Source: F23-D06 sp947165685 (GTDB lineage Bacteria > Bacteroidota > Bacteroidia > Bacteroidales > WCHB1-69). From it: a stretch of 64,000 nt of DNA. Location: positions 1-64,000 of the forward strand of contig CAMVBK010000013.1 in the NCBI GenBank assembly GCA_947165685.1, read 5' to 3'. Shown here piece by piece: positions 1-8,511 of the stretch. The translations under genes were made by a program, and so were the position numbers. Position 1 is the first letter of the stretch, and every line of letters starts with the position of its first letter. The notes below the pieces were generated by a model, which was given only the letters and a program-made list of their open reading frames with translations, did no database searches and had not been told where the DNA came from.

Positions 1-109
1 TGAACTTTGAACTTTGAACTTTGAACTTTGAACTTTGAACTTTGAACTTTGAACTCTTGAACTTTGAACTCTTGAAACTTGAACTCTTGAAACTTGAAAC
101 TTGAAACTA
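1..109. repeat. 7-bp tandem array upstream of gatE
   Basis: Seven perfect TGAACTT units fill positions 1-49. Degenerate TGAACTC and TTGAAAC variants continue to about 109, nine bases before the gatE start codon. The array begins at or before the window edge, so its full length is unknown. It is one of about thirteen boundary arrays in this window. Confidence 0.9.
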
Positions 110-117
110 AAAACGAT

Positions 118-2067
118 ATGCAAACCATCAATCCCCAGAAGAATTACGAGGACAGCAGGGCCGCCATCGGCTATGTTGACCGCAAAAAGGCCACCCAGGC
201 CGACTACGACCGCATCGGTTTCATGTCGGGCTTGGAGGTGCACCAACAGTTGGCCACCAAGGAGAAGCTGTTCTGCCGGTGTCCGGCGGGCATCTTCCAG
301 AAACCCGATGAGTACGACGCGGAGCTGCTGCGCCACATGCGCCCTACCCTTTCCGAGATGGGCGAGTACGACGGCACCGCGCTCATGGAATTCAAGACGC
401 GCAAGAACATCGTCTATCGCATCGCCCACCGCACGGCGTGCACCTACGAGGTCGATGACACCCCGCCGTTCCCCATCAACCCCGAGGCGCTGCAGTACGC
501 CCTCGAGATCGCCCTCGCCTCCAAGCTGAAGATCGTGGGCGAGGTGCACATCACCCGCAAGCAGTACCTCGACGGCTCCATCCCGACGGGCTTCCAGCGC
601 ACCGCCATCCTCGGCATCGACGGCGAAATCCAGCTCCGGAACAAGAAGGTGCGCCTCATCCAGCTCAGCGTGGAAGAGGACGCCTGCCGTGAGGTCTCCG
701 ACATCGGCCACACGCGCGTCTATCGCACCGACCGCCTCGGCATGCCCCTCATCGAGACCGTCACCTACCCCGAGATGGTGAACCCCGACGAGGTGGAGGA
801 GGCCTGCAACTACATCCGCTTCCTGAACCGCAGCACCGGCCGCGTGCGCACCGGCATCGGCGCGGGCCGCGAGGACGTGAACGTGAGCTGCAAGGGCGGC
901 ACCCGCATTGAGGTGAAGGGTGTCTCCCACACCAAATGGATCCCGGAGGTCACCCACGTGGAGTGCTTCCGCCAGTGGGCCCTGCTCGCCATCCGCGACC
1001 AACTCAAGGCCCGCATCAAAAAAGAGGATTGGAAAATGAGCTATATAGAACTGAACCCCAAGCAGTTCCACTTCTACTTCGACCCCATCACCGATGCCAT
1101 CAAGGCCGGTGCGAAGGTCTATGCCGTCAATCTACCGCAGTTCGCCGGCCTGCTGTCCCACTTCACCCAGCCCGGACATCCGTTCTACAGCGAGTTCGCC
1201 GACCGCCTGAAGGTCATCGCCTGCTTGGAACGCCCGAACATGGCCACGAGCGAGGACCTGGAGGACGTGGTGAGCCGCAGCGTCTTCGAGAAGGCCGCCC
1301 AAGCGATGAACGCCGGCGAGAACGACGCGCAGATCATCTTCTGGGCCGCCGAGGACGACGTGAAGACCGCCTTGGAGACCATCGAGGAACGCGCTCTGAT
1401 GGCCTTCGACGGCGTGCCGCAGGAGACCCGAAAAGTGCTGTCCGACGGCACCACCATCTTCGAGCGCGTGCTGCCCGGCGCCGACCGCATGTACCCCGAC
1501 ACCGACTCCGCGCCCATCCCGCTGAGCAACGACTACATCGAGGAGCTCCGACAGAACATCCCCGATGCCGTCTCCGACCGCTACGCGCAGATGGTCGCCT
1601 GGGGCGTGCCGCAAGACTGCTTCAAGTACATTTTCACCCACAACTTCTTCCCGCTCATCAAGCGCATCGCCGACGAACTCGGTGTCTGCCCGAAATACCT
1701 TGGCACCTTCTTCGGCCACCGGCTCAAGCACCTGCACGGCCAATACGGCAAGATCCCGTTCTACGCCGACCGCATCTACGACCTGTTCGCCTTCCTGAAA
1801 GAGCAGGGCATCGACAAGTCCATCGCGCCCGATTTGCTGAAACTGCTCTTCGTGCACCCGACCGCCGACTTCGCAGAAATGCTGAAAGTCACGGGCTATC
1901 GGAAAATGACCAAGCAGGAGATCGAAGAGGGCATGGGCCTCATGGCCGAGGTCTTCCAACCGTGCCGGAAGCGCACCAACGACGAGGACAAACGCAATTA
2001 CCTCCTCGGATGCGCCCGCCAACAGGCCGTCGGCAACCCTGCATTCACCGAATTAGCCACCAAGTAA
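118..2067 (+). CDS. gatE: Glu-tRNA(Gln) amidotransferase subunit E (archaeal type)
   Basis: In archaea GatE works with GatD to convert Glu-tRNA(Gln) to Gln-tRNA(Gln). The protein is 649 aa, close to archaeal GatE. It opens with the GatB/GatE signature GLEVHQQL and a cysteine pair in LFCRCP. A GAD-type insertion, shared with bacterial AspRS, appears in the middle (around SHFTQPGHPFYSEFADRL); GatB lacks it, so this is GatE and not GatB. I chose ATG 118 because the in-frame TTG at 94 lies inside the tandem repeat. The gene is followed after 83 bp by gatD in the same direction, which supports a two-subunit enzyme. GatDE is regarded as an archaeal system, so its presence here suggests horizontal transfer. 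What is seen: motifs and pairing. What is inferred: activity. Confidence 0.9.
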   Translation: MQTINPQKNYEDSRAAIGYVDRKKATQADYDRIGFMSGLEVHQQLATKEKLFCRCPAGIFQKPDEYDAELLRHMRPTLSEMGEYDGTALMEFKTRKNIVYRIAHRTACTYEVDDTPPFPINPEALQYALEIALASKLKIVGEVHITRKQYLDGSIPTGFQRTAILGIDGEIQLRNKKVRLIQLSVEEDACREVSDIGHTRVYRTDRLGMPLIETVTYPEMVNPDEVEEACNYIRFLNRSTGRVRTGIGAGREDVNVSCKGGTRIEVKGVSHTKWIPEVTHVECFRQWALLAIRDQLKARIKKEDWKMSYIELNPKQFHFYFDPITDAIKAGAKVYAVNLPQFAGLLSHFTQPGHPFYSEFADRLKVIACLERPNMATSEDLEDVVSRSVFEKAAQAMNAGENDAQIIFWAAEDDVKTALETIEERALMAFDGVPQETRKVLSDGTTIFERVLPGADRMYPDTDSAPIPLSNDYIEELRQNIPDAVSDRYAQMVAWGVPQDCFKYIFTHNFFPLIKRIADELGVCPKYLGTFFGHRLKHLHGQYGKIPFYADRIYDLFAFLKEQGIDKSIAPDLLKLLFVHPTADFAEMLKVTGYRKMTKQEIEEGMGLMAEVFQPCRKRTNDEDKRNYLLGCARQQAVGNPAFTELATK

Positions 2068-2073
2068 TTTGCT

Positions 2074-2143
2074 GATCACTGTTCACTGGTCACCAACCAC
2101 TGATCACTGATCACTAATCACTAATCACTGTTCACCATTCACA
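2074..2143. repeat. 7-bp tandem array between gatE and gatD
   Basis: Ten consecutive 7-bp units of the form NNTCACT (GATCACT, AATCACT, GTTCACT and variants) fill exactly 70 bp. They start seven bases after the gatE stop and end seven bases before the gatD ATG, so they make up almost the whole intergenic space. Confidence 0.9.
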
Positions 2144-2150
2144 GATATTT

Positions 2151-3632
2151 ATGGAAAACAACGACAAAGTAACATTCCAAGGATACAAAGGAAGAGCGTT
2201 GGAAATGCTCAAGAAATATGACGTCCACGTATGGGACAAGGCCGAGGTCGAGACCACCCGCGGGCACTTCTCCGGCAAGATACTGCCCCGCGCCGAGAAC
2301 ACCGACGACATCCACATCGTGATGAAGGTGGCCACGGGCTACAACATCGGCATCGACATCGAGACGGTGACCGACATGAAGGGCGAGCGCGACCCGCAGC
2401 CCGTCTTCAAGATCCCGGAGAAGGAGTTCCCCTACACCCCCGGGCTGCCGCACGTGAAGCTGCTCGGCACCGGCGGCACCATCGCCTCGCGGTTAGACTA
2501 CCGCACCGGCGCGGTGATCCCCGCCTTCTCGCCCGGCGAGCTCTACGGCGCCGTGCCCGAGCTGGCCGACATCTGCAACCTGCAGACCGAGAAGGTCTTC
2601 GCGGTCTTCTCCGAGAACATGTCGCCGAAGGAGTACATCGCGTTGGCGAAGAAGATCGGCGACGAGATCAAGGCCGGCATCGAGGGCATCGTCATCGGCC
2701 ATGGCACCGACACCTTGGCGCACACCGCCACCGCGTTGACCTACATGTGCCAGAACCTGCCGATGCCGGTGGTATTGGTCGGCTCGCAGCGGAGCTCCGA
2801 CCGTCCGAGCTCCGACGCGGCCTTGAACCTCATGCACGCCATGACCGCCGCCGGCCACGGCGACATTGCCGAAGTGATGGTCTGCATGTTCGGTCCCACC
2901 AGCGACGACTACGGCTTCCTGCACCGCGGCACCCGCGTGAGGAAGATGCACAGCTCCTACCGTTCCACGTTCCGCACCATCGGCGACACGCCGTTGGCCA
3001 CCGTGAACCGCAAAGACGGCGTGCAGCCCATCAAAGAGGTCTATAACCACCGCCGCCACGGCGAGCAGCACCGCAAGGTCGAGGTCATCACCAACTACGA
3101 GGACTACAAGCGCAGTCTGGCGCTGAACGACCCGAACGTCACCCGCATCGTGCCGACATTCGACGACCGCGTGGCCATCCTCTACTACTATCCGGGCATG
3201 AAACCCGACGTGTTGGATGCCTTGATTGACAACGGCTACAAGGGCATCGTGTGGGACGGCACCGGCTTAGGCCACGTCAACAAGGGCATGTTCGACGCCA
3301 TCCAGCGGGCCACCGACGCGGGCGTGCACCAGTACATGAGCGTGCAGACCATCTGGGGCTACACCCACATGTTCGTCTATGACACGGGCCGCGACATGAT
3401 GGCGCGCGGCATCATCCCCGCCGACAACATGCTGGCCGAGAGCTCCTACATCAAGCTCGGCTGGGCGTTGGGGTTGACCAAGGAGAGCGGCCAGAAGCGC
3501 GAGGACGTGAAGAAGCTGATGCTCACCCCCATCAACGACGAAATCACCAAGCGCGAGCCCTACGACGGCTACCTCGTCTATCAGGGCGGCGTGCCGGAGG
3601 TGGAGGAGTTCGTGAAAAAGGTGCGGAAATAG
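2151..3632 (+). CDS. gatD: Glu-tRNA(Gln) amidotransferase subunit D (asparaginase-like)
   Basis: GatD releases ammonia from an amide donor for use by GatE. The protein has 493 aa, somewhat longer than typical archaeal GatD (about 430-440). An N-terminal domain of about 100 residues precedes an L-asparaginase type I fold. Catalytic residues of the family are visible: Thr110 in GTGGTIAS, Thr186-Asp187 in GHGTDT and Lys265 in RVRKMH. The N-terminal domain and the RGTRVRKMH context separate it from plain asparaginases. It follows gatE directly, and an intrinsic terminator follows it, so the two probably form one transcript. Assignment is firm; use of Gln or Asn as donor cannot be read from sequence. 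Confidence 0.9.
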   Translation: MENNDKVTFQGYKGRALEMLKKYDVHVWDKAEVETTRGHFSGKILPRAENTDDIHIVMKVATGYNIGIDIETVTDMKGERDPQPVFKIPEKEFPYTPGLPHVKLLGTGGTIASRLDYRTGAVIPAFSPGELYGAVPELADICNLQTEKVFAVFSENMSPKEYIALAKKIGDEIKAGIEGIVIGHGTDTLAHTATALTYMCQNLPMPVVLVGSQRSSDRPSSDAALNLMHAMTAAGHGDIAEVMVCMFGPTSDDYGFLHRGTRVRKMHSSYRSTFRTIGDTPLATVNRKDGVQPIKEVYNHRRHGEQHRKVEVITNYEDYKRSLALNDPNVTRIVPTFDDRVAILYYYPGMKPDVLDALIDNGYKGIVWDGTGLGHVNKGMFDAIQRATDAGVHQYMSVQTIWGYTHMFVYDTGRDMMARGIIPADNMLAESSYIKLGWALGLTKESGQKREDVKKLMLTPINDEITKREPYDGYLVYQGGVPEVEEFVKKVRK

Positions 3633-3636
3633 GAAA

Positions 3637-3654
3637 CAACGCTTCCAAGCGTTG
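3637..3654. repeat. REP-like palindrome (ACGCTTCC..AGCGT type)
   Basis: The arms CAACGCTT and AAGCGTTG are perfect complements around a CC centre. A close relative, GACGCT-TCCC-AGCGTC, occurs at 25296-25311 inside a coding region, and both are followed by GCA, so this is probably a dispersed palindromic family. It lies just before the gatD terminator. Confidence 0.5.
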
Positions 3655-3666
3655 CAGAACAACATC

Positions 3667-3697
3667 GAGCCGCAGTTTTTGCTGCGGCTCTTTTTTT
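3667..3697 (+). terminator. Intrinsic terminator of gatED
   Basis: A 9-bp perfect stem (GAGCCGCAG, 3667-3675, with CTGCGGCTC, 3682-3690) encloses a 6-nt loop and is followed by seven T residues. Confidence 0.93.
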
Positions 3698-3726
3698 GCC
3701 CGTGTGGAAATCTTTGTACATCTGCC

Positions 3727-3800
3727 GCAGTCCGTCAGGACTGCAGGGCTTGGTAGAGAATAACGGCACCCGCAAACGTTCGCACGCCGTCAGGTGTGCG
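3727..3800. repeat. Pair of REP-like hairpins sharing CCGTCAGG
   Basis: Two hairpins share the same loop and inner stem. The first is GCAGTCC-GTCA-GGACTGC (3727-3744); the second is CGCACGCC-GTCA-GGTGTGCG (3781-3800, with one G-T type change). The stems differ in sequence but keep their pairing, which suggests a palindromic repeat family and not a single duplicated piece. No gene is supported between 3700 and 3880. Confidence 0.6.
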
Positions 3801-3880
3801 GGCCGTTCCCACGAACGCGCAGGAACCAAGAATCAGGGCGCGACCGCACCGGCCACGCCCTTTGTAATGCAGAATGTAGA

Positions 3881-4138
3881 ATGGAACGAAAATTCACCGT
3901 CACCCCGCTTTTCAGCAAAGCACTCACCACGTCTGAGCCGCTGACGGAGGTACAAAAAAAGAAGTTCATAGCAAATCTGAAAGGGCGGCACTTAATTAAT
4001 GCCGAGTTTAGTCTCATACATATAAACTGCTACATTCCCTTGGTGAAGGTTGATGAACCAGACATGGCCAGCATGGTGGCCGGGGTGCTTGCAGAACTCA
4101 TCAAAAAAGCCGACGAAATGAAAGGAGGCGTATTATGA
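3881..4138 (+). CDS. Small protein of unknown function
   Basis: An 85-aa reading frame. I do not recognise the family. It starts at ATG 3881 (MERKFTVTPLF); a longer in-frame start at 3794 would run through the REP-like hairpin and is unlikely. No signal peptide or membrane segment is visible. The last four bases overlap the start of the next gene (ATGA), which suggests translational coupling. The end of this gene supplies a strong Shine-Dalgarno sequence (AAAGGAGG) for its partner, which is rare in this genome. Confidence 0.45.
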   Translation: MERKFTVTPLFSKALTTSEPLTEVQKKKFIANLKGRHLINAEFSLIHINCYIPLVKVDEPDMASMVAGVLAELIKKADEMKGGVL

Positions 4139-4419
4139 TAGCCTTCTATCTCACAATCGTCGTGTTGTCCTGCATATTCTTGATAGCCGGCGGCAACGCC
4201 ATCGACCGCGACCCGAAAGAGGTCTCAAAGGAATGGATAGAGAAAAATGCATTCAAACTATACAAAACAGACTCCGACCACTTCGACAAGAACTTCTCCA
4301 AGGGCGGGTTCTTCGGCAAGAAGTGGAAGCCCCGCAAAGACGGCGTGGCCGACATCCGGCGGGTGCGCTCCTCAGCCCATGCATACCCCAGGCGAAATCC
4401 ACTGTGCACTTTGTTTTAG
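4135..4419 (+). CDS. Small membrane-anchored protein of unknown function
   Basis: A 94-aa frame beginning MIAFYLTIVVLSCIFLIAGG, one N-terminal membrane helix or signal anchor, followed by a charged region rich in Lys, Asp and Phe. The start is coupled to the previous gene by an ATGA overlap, and AAAGGAGG lies about six bases upstream. The last 20 residues (Arg-rich, ending CTLF) look out of place and may come from a frameshift or a truncated 3' end. Family not recognised. The pair could be a small mobile or phage-derived cassette; that is inference. Confidence 0.45.
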   Translation: MIAFYLTIVVLSCIFLIAGGNAIDRDPKEVSKEWIEKNAFKLYKTDSDHFDKNFSKGGFFGKKWKPRKDGVADIRRVRSSAHAYPRRNPLCTLF

Positions 4420-4454
4420 CCCACCATAAAACGCTGTGAATTCTGAATTTCCAC

Positions 4455-7088
4455 TCACAGCAGTTGCAGGTCCGCGAGGTGCTGCCGCAGCTCCGCCTCG
4501 GTCTTGATGAGCACCTGACGGGGCTTGCTGCCGCTGCCGGGTCCCACGATCTTCAGGTCCTCCAGCTGGTCCATGATGCGGCCAGCACGGTTGTAGCCGA
4601 GACTCAGCTTGCGCTGTATCGAAGAGGTGGAGCCCTGCTGCGTCTGCACGATCAGCGTGGCGGCATCGATCAGCATGGGGTCGAGCTCGTTGGGATTCAC
4701 CGAATCCTCGCTGCGGCCGCTCCCCTCCTCGCCAGGCTCCGGCACGTCGGGCAGCTCGTACGGCTCACGCAACGGCCGCTCCATCGATTGGTTCTGGATG
4801 AACTCGGCGATCTTCTCCACCTCCGGCGTATCAACGAAGGCACACTGCAGGCGTACCACGTCGCTGCCGGTGGAGATGAGCATGTCGCCCTTGCCGATGA
4901 GCTGGTTGGCACCGGTGGCGTCGAGAATGGTCTTGGAATCGACACCCGACTGCACACGGAAGGCGATACGCGCCGGGAAGTTGGCCTTAATGCTGCCGGT
5001 GATGATGTTCACCGACGGACGCTGCGTGGCAATCACCAAGTGGATGCCGATGGCGCGGGCCAGCTGGGCCAGACGGGCCAAAGGCTGCTCCACCTCACGC
5101 CCGGCCGTCATGATCAGGTCGCCGAACTCGTCGATGACCACCACAATGTAGGGCATGTAGCGATGCCCGAATGCCGGCGAGAGCTCGCGGGCACAGAACT
5201 TGGCGTTGTACTCCTTGATGTTGCGCATCTTGGCGGCCTTCAGCAGGTCGTAGCGGTTATCCATCTCCACACACAGGGAGTTGAGGGTACGCACCACCTT
5301 CTTCGTGTCGGTGATGATGGCGTCGCCGTTGTCGGGCAGCGCGGCCAGATAGTAGTTCTCGATGGCGGAATAGAGCGTGAACTCCACCTTCTTGGGATCG
5401 ACCAGCACGAACTTCATCTCGCACGGGTGCTTGGTGTAGAGCAGGGAGGTGATGATGGCGTTGAGGCCGACAGACTTGCCCTGGCCAGTGGCACCGGCGA
5501 CTAACAGGTGCGGCATCTTGGCCAAATCCACCACAAAAGACTCGTTGTTGATGGTCTTGCCCAAACCGATGGGCAGCGCATAGTTGTTCTTCTTGAATTT
5601 CTCGGAGGTAATGATCTCGCGCATGGAGACGATGTTCGGGTTCTTGTTGGGCACCTCGATGCCGATAGTGCCGCGCCCCGGAATCGGCGCGATGATGCGG
5701 ATGCCTAACGCGGCGAGGCTCAGCGCGATGTCATCCTCCAAGTTCTTGATCTTGCTGATCCGGACGCCCTCCTTGGGCACAATCTCATACAGCGTCACCG
5801 TCGGGCCGACCACGGCGGAGATGCTCTTGATGGCGATGCCGAAGCTGAGCAGCGTCTTCTCAATGCTCACCTTGTTTTCCAAGAGTTCCTTCTTGATCAG
5901 CTCCTCCGTGGAGGCAGTGTAGGGGTAGTCCTTCAGCAGCTCCACCGGCGGGAACTCGAAGTGCGAGAGCTCCTTGCGCGGGTCGTAGGGCTCCAGCTCG
6001 CGCACCTCCTCGGGCGTGAGCGCACGATGCGTCTGCTCCACGTCCTTAATCTCCTCAACCTCCTCATCTTCCTCAACTTCCTCACCCTCCTCAACTTTCT
6101 TATCTTCCGCAGCTTTATCGTTCATGTTGACAAAGTCGAAGGGAATATCCTCCGATGAGGTCTCCGTTGCCGGTTGCACCTCGCCGAACACCTGGTCAGG
6201 GTCGAGGACATCGCCGGCCTTGGCCTTTTCCTCCTCGTGCGGATCCTCCTTATGGTCTTCCAGGTCGTAGCGATTGGTGGCATACTCCTTGCTCAGCGCG
6301 CCGTGGTCGGTGACGTAAAGGTCATCCAGGTCCTCGCGGTGCGAACGCGGCACCGTCACAGCCTGCACGGCCGCGTCGTGCCGCCGCTCCTCCCGGCGTT
6401 CCCGGATATTAACAAGCCATTGTTGAAGAGTTCCGAACAGACCCGCGAAGGAGATGTCGTAGCAGAAGATGAGAATCAGGATGAGCAGCGCGAGGTCGAG
6501 CAGGATGGTGAATGCCCAGCCCACGTGGTCGATCAGATACTGGCAGATGAAGTTGCCAAAGTTGCCGGCGAGGAAGGAGTTGTCGGTGTTGTAGCCTATC
6601 AGCCCGAACGTGATGGAGAGCCAGGCCATGGTCATGATGGTGGCGAAGGTCGTCCTCCCGAGCGGCAGGGGCGACTTCTTCGAGACGATGCGGATACCAT
6701 ATAATAGTATAAGGAAAGGGAAACCGACCGAAGAGACTCCGAAGAAAAACTGGATGAAGAAATAGGACAGGGCCGCCCCCACCCCTTTGGCGAGGTTCGG
6801 CGCGGGAATGTCCTGCGCACGGTCGCCCACCACGAAGGAGACGTTCTCGTGGGCGTTGAAATAGAACGAGAAAATGGAGATGAAGAGGAGGATGGAGAAC
6901 AGGACGAGAACAATCCCGTAAAAAACGACCATCTTCTCCCCCGACAGAAATCTCAAAAGCGAGAACGACGAACTGCGATTAGTCGCTTTCCCCGCCGACG
7001 AGGACTTGCGCGCGTTCTTCTTCGATGCCCCGTCGCCTTGCGACTCGGCAAACTTCTTCATATTCGATGTGCTTGATTTTTTTGACAC
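4455..7088 (-). CDS. ftsK: DNA translocase FtsK/SpoIIIE
   Basis: This protein pumps DNA at the septum to finish chromosome segregation. The 877-aa product shows four hydrophobic N-terminal segments (about residues 50-210), an acidic Glu/Val-rich linker (about 320-350), then the motor. Walker A is GATGQGKS, with Lys538; Walker B is VVVIDEFGDL. A C-terminal winged-helix gamma domain, expected to read the orienting DNA sites, contains LGYNRAGRIMDQLE. The first codon is GTG at 7088; ATG at 7061 is an alternative that removes nine residues. A -7 box on the minus strand lies at 7221-7228, so the tandem array 7096-7198 would be in the 5' leader. It is divergent from exbB. Confidence 0.95.
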   Translation of the reverse strand: MSKKSSTSNMKKFAESQGDGASKKNARKSSSAGKATNRSSSFSLLRFLSGEKMVVFYGIVLVLFSILLFISIFSFYFNAHENVSFVVGDRAQDIPAPNLAKGVGAALSYFFIQFFFGVSSVGFPFLILLYGIRIVSKKSPLPLGRTTFATIMTMAWLSITFGLIGYNTDNSFLAGNFGNFICQYLIDHVGWAFTILLDLALLILILIFCYDISFAGLFGTLQQWLVNIRERREERRHDAAVQAVTVPRSHREDLDDLYVTDHGALSKEYATNRYDLEDHKEDPHEEEKAKAGDVLDPDQVFGEVQPATETSSEDIPFDFVNMNDKAAEDKKVEEGEEVEEDEEVEEIKDVEQTHRALTPEEVRELEPYDPRKELSHFEFPPVELLKDYPYTASTEELIKKELLENKVSIEKTLLSFGIAIKSISAVVGPTVTLYEIVPKEGVRISKIKNLEDDIALSLAALGIRIIAPIPGRGTIGIEVPNKNPNIVSMREIITSEKFKKNNYALPIGLGKTINNESFVVDLAKMPHLLVAGATGQGKSVGLNAIITSLLYTKHPCEMKFVLVDPKKVEFTLYSAIENYYLAALPDNGDAIITDTKKVVRTLNSLCVEMDNRYDLLKAAKMRNIKEYNAKFCARELSPAFGHRYMPYIVVVIDEFGDLIMTAGREVEQPLARLAQLARAIGIHLVIATQRPSVNIITGSIKANFPARIAFRVQSGVDSKTILDATGANQLIGKGDMLISTGSDVVRLQCAFVDTPEVEKIAEFIQNQSMERPLREPYELPDVPEPGEEGSGRSEDSVNPNELDPMLIDAATLIVQTQQGSTSSIQRKLSLGYNRAGRIMDQLEDLKIVGPGSGSKPRQVLIKTEAELRQHLADLQLL

Positions 7089-7095
7089 GATGCGG

Positions 7096-7198
7096 TGGTT
7101 TCAGGTTTCAGGTTTCAAGTTTCAAAGTAATAGTCTTAGTTATAGTCATAGTTCTTAGTTATAGTCATAGTTCAAAGTTCCAAGTTCTAAGTTCCAAG
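7096..7198. repeat. 7-bp tandem array in the ftsK leader
   Basis: Read on the ftsK coding strand, the array consists of GAACTTG/GAACTTT units, a central duplicated segment (ACTATGACTATAACTAAG, twice) and GAAACCT units, ending eight bases before the GTG start. The units resemble those upstream of gatE at position 1. Confidence 0.85.
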
Positions 7199-7220
7199 GC
7201 CAACGGCCCAAAAACATCGA

Positions 7221-7228
7221 CAAAAATA
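7221..7228 (-). promoter_or_regulatory. Bacteroidota -7 box (ftsK)
   Basis: CAAAAATA on the plus strand is TATTTTTG on the minus strand, matching TAnnTTTG. It would start a transcript about 130 nt before ftsK whose leader contains the whole tandem array. Confidence 0.5.
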
Positions 7229-7329
7229 CAATATTTGTACAAGACGGACGTTAAACCGACCAGTTTTATATAAACACAGCAATGTTGGAAAAAAAAATCA
7301 GGGAAAGGATTTGATAGCCAATAAGAACG

Positions 7330-7337
7330 TATTTTTG
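7330..7337 (+). promoter_or_regulatory. Bacteroidota -7 box (exbB)
   Basis: TATTTTTG followed by C lies 16 bases before the exbB ATG. A TTTG at 7310-7313 is too close (16 bp) to be an ideal -33 element. Confidence 0.55.
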
Positions 7338-7353
7338 CATAAATTTTTCGACA

Positions 7354-8058
7354 ATGAATATGATGACAGTTTTATTAGCGGCCGTTAACGATTCGATGGG
7401 GGTGGTTGCCACCGCCGCGGAGCCGCACGTGGAAGAGACCTCCTATTTCAAACTGGTGTTCGCCGTCAACAGCCTGTGGATCATCATCCCGCTGATCCTG
7501 ATGCTGGCCTTCGCCATCTACATGTTCGTCAAGAAGCTGCTGGTGGTGAACCGCGCCTCGCAGGAGGACGGCAACTTCATGAACAACATCCGCGACTTCA
7601 TCCACGACGGCAAGCTCGACTCAGCCGTGGCGCTGTGCCGCGGCAACGTCAACCCCACGGCCCGCATGATCGACAAGGGGCTGTCGCGCTTAGGCCGCCC
7701 GTTGGACGACATCCGCACGGCCATCGAGAACGAGGGCAACCTGGAGGTCGCCCGCCTGGAGAAGGGCGTCTCGGCCCTGGCCACCATCGCGGCCGTCGCC
7801 CCGATGCTCGGCTTCCTCGGAACCGTCGTCGGCATGGTGGGCGCGTTCCACAACATGGCCGCCGACCCCAACAACTTCAACATCGGCACCCTGTCGTCCG
7901 GCATCTACACCGCCATGATCACCACCGTGGGCGGCCTCGTGGTCGGCATCATCGCCTTAGTGTTCCACAACATCCTGATTTCCAGAATCTCCAACGTGGT
8001 CTATATGCTGGAGGTGCGCACCACCGAATTCATGGACCTGCTCCACGAGAACGCCTAA
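7354..8058 (+). CDS. exbB: ExbB/TolQ-family proton channel
   Basis: An inner-membrane component of the motor that couples the proton gradient to TonB at the outer membrane. The 234-aa protein has three membrane helices: about 45-65 (LWIIIPLILMLAFAIYMF), about 145-170 (IAAVAPMLGFLGTVVGMV) and about 185-210. The Gly/Pro-rich second helix with GFLGTVVGM is the MotA/TolQ/ExbB signature. Start ATG 7354 lies just downstream of a promoter box. exbD follows after 12 bp and a TonB-like gene overlaps exbD, so the three form one operon. TolQ is the alternative name; the TonB-like third gene favours ExbB. Confidence 0.92.
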   Translation: MNMMTVLLAAVNDSMGVVATAAEPHVEETSYFKLVFAVNSLWIIIPLILMLAFAIYMFVKKLLVVNRASQEDGNFMNNIRDFIHDGKLDSAVALCRGNVNPTARMIDKGLSRLGRPLDDIRTAIENEGNLEVARLEKGVSALATIAAVAPMLGFLGTVVGMVGAFHNMAADPNNFNIGTLSSGIYTAMITTVGGLVVGIIALVFHNILISRISNVVYMLEVRTTEFMDLLHENA

Positions 8059-8070
8059 AACCCCGCGGCC

Positions 8071-8511
8071 ATGGCTATCAAGATGCAAAACCGAATCGAC
8101 ACAACCTTCAGCGCCACGTCCATGTCCGACCTGGTGTTCCTGCTGTTGATTTTCTTCATGCTCACCTCCACCATGATCTCGCCCAACGCCATCAACCTCG
8201 TGCTACCGAAGAGCACCGCCGACAAACAGCTGTCGAACAGGCAGTTGGAGGTCTATATCGATGCCGACCTGAACTACTACGTGAACCCGCAGGGCTCCTC
8301 CGCCCAACCCACCCCCTACGAGGAGCTGCTCCCCGTGCTCATGGGCGAGGTCGAGAAAGACAACTCCGCCCAGAAGAACATCATCCTGCGCGCCGACAAG
8401 AGCGTCCCGATCGAGAACGTGGTCGCCCTGATGGACGTGCTCAACCAACTGAACGAGAATTTCCCTGAAGAGGAACGATATAAAATGGTACTTGCCACAG
8501 AAGCCAAATGA
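8071..8511 (+). CDS. exbD: ExbD/TolR-family biopolymer transporter
   Basis: Partner of ExbB; anchored by one helix (about 22-42, DLVFLLLIFFMLTSTMI) with a periplasmic C-terminal domain. The Asp just before the helix (SMSDLVF) is the conserved proton-carrying residue of the family. 146 aa is normal length. The last four bases overlap the next start (ATGA). Confidence 0.92.
   Translation: MAIKMQNRIDTTFSATSMSDLVFLLLIFFMLTSTMISPNAINLVLPKSTADKQLSNRQLEVYIDADLNYYVNPQGSSAQPTPYEELLPVLMGEVEKDNSAQKNIILRADKSVPIENVVALMDVLNQLNENFPEEERYKMVLATEAK

Noticed and set aside
118..2067. GatB of a GatCAB complex
   Set aside because: The GAD insertion and the neighbouring GatD identify GatE; no gatA or gatC is nearby.
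1..2143. Possible CRISPR array in the tandem repeats
   Set aside because: Units are 7 bp and contiguous without spacers, and no cas genes are present.
4464..5504. 346-codon frame antisense to ftsK
   Set aside because: Composition artefact (Gly/Leu/His-rich); ftsK is complete on the minus strand.
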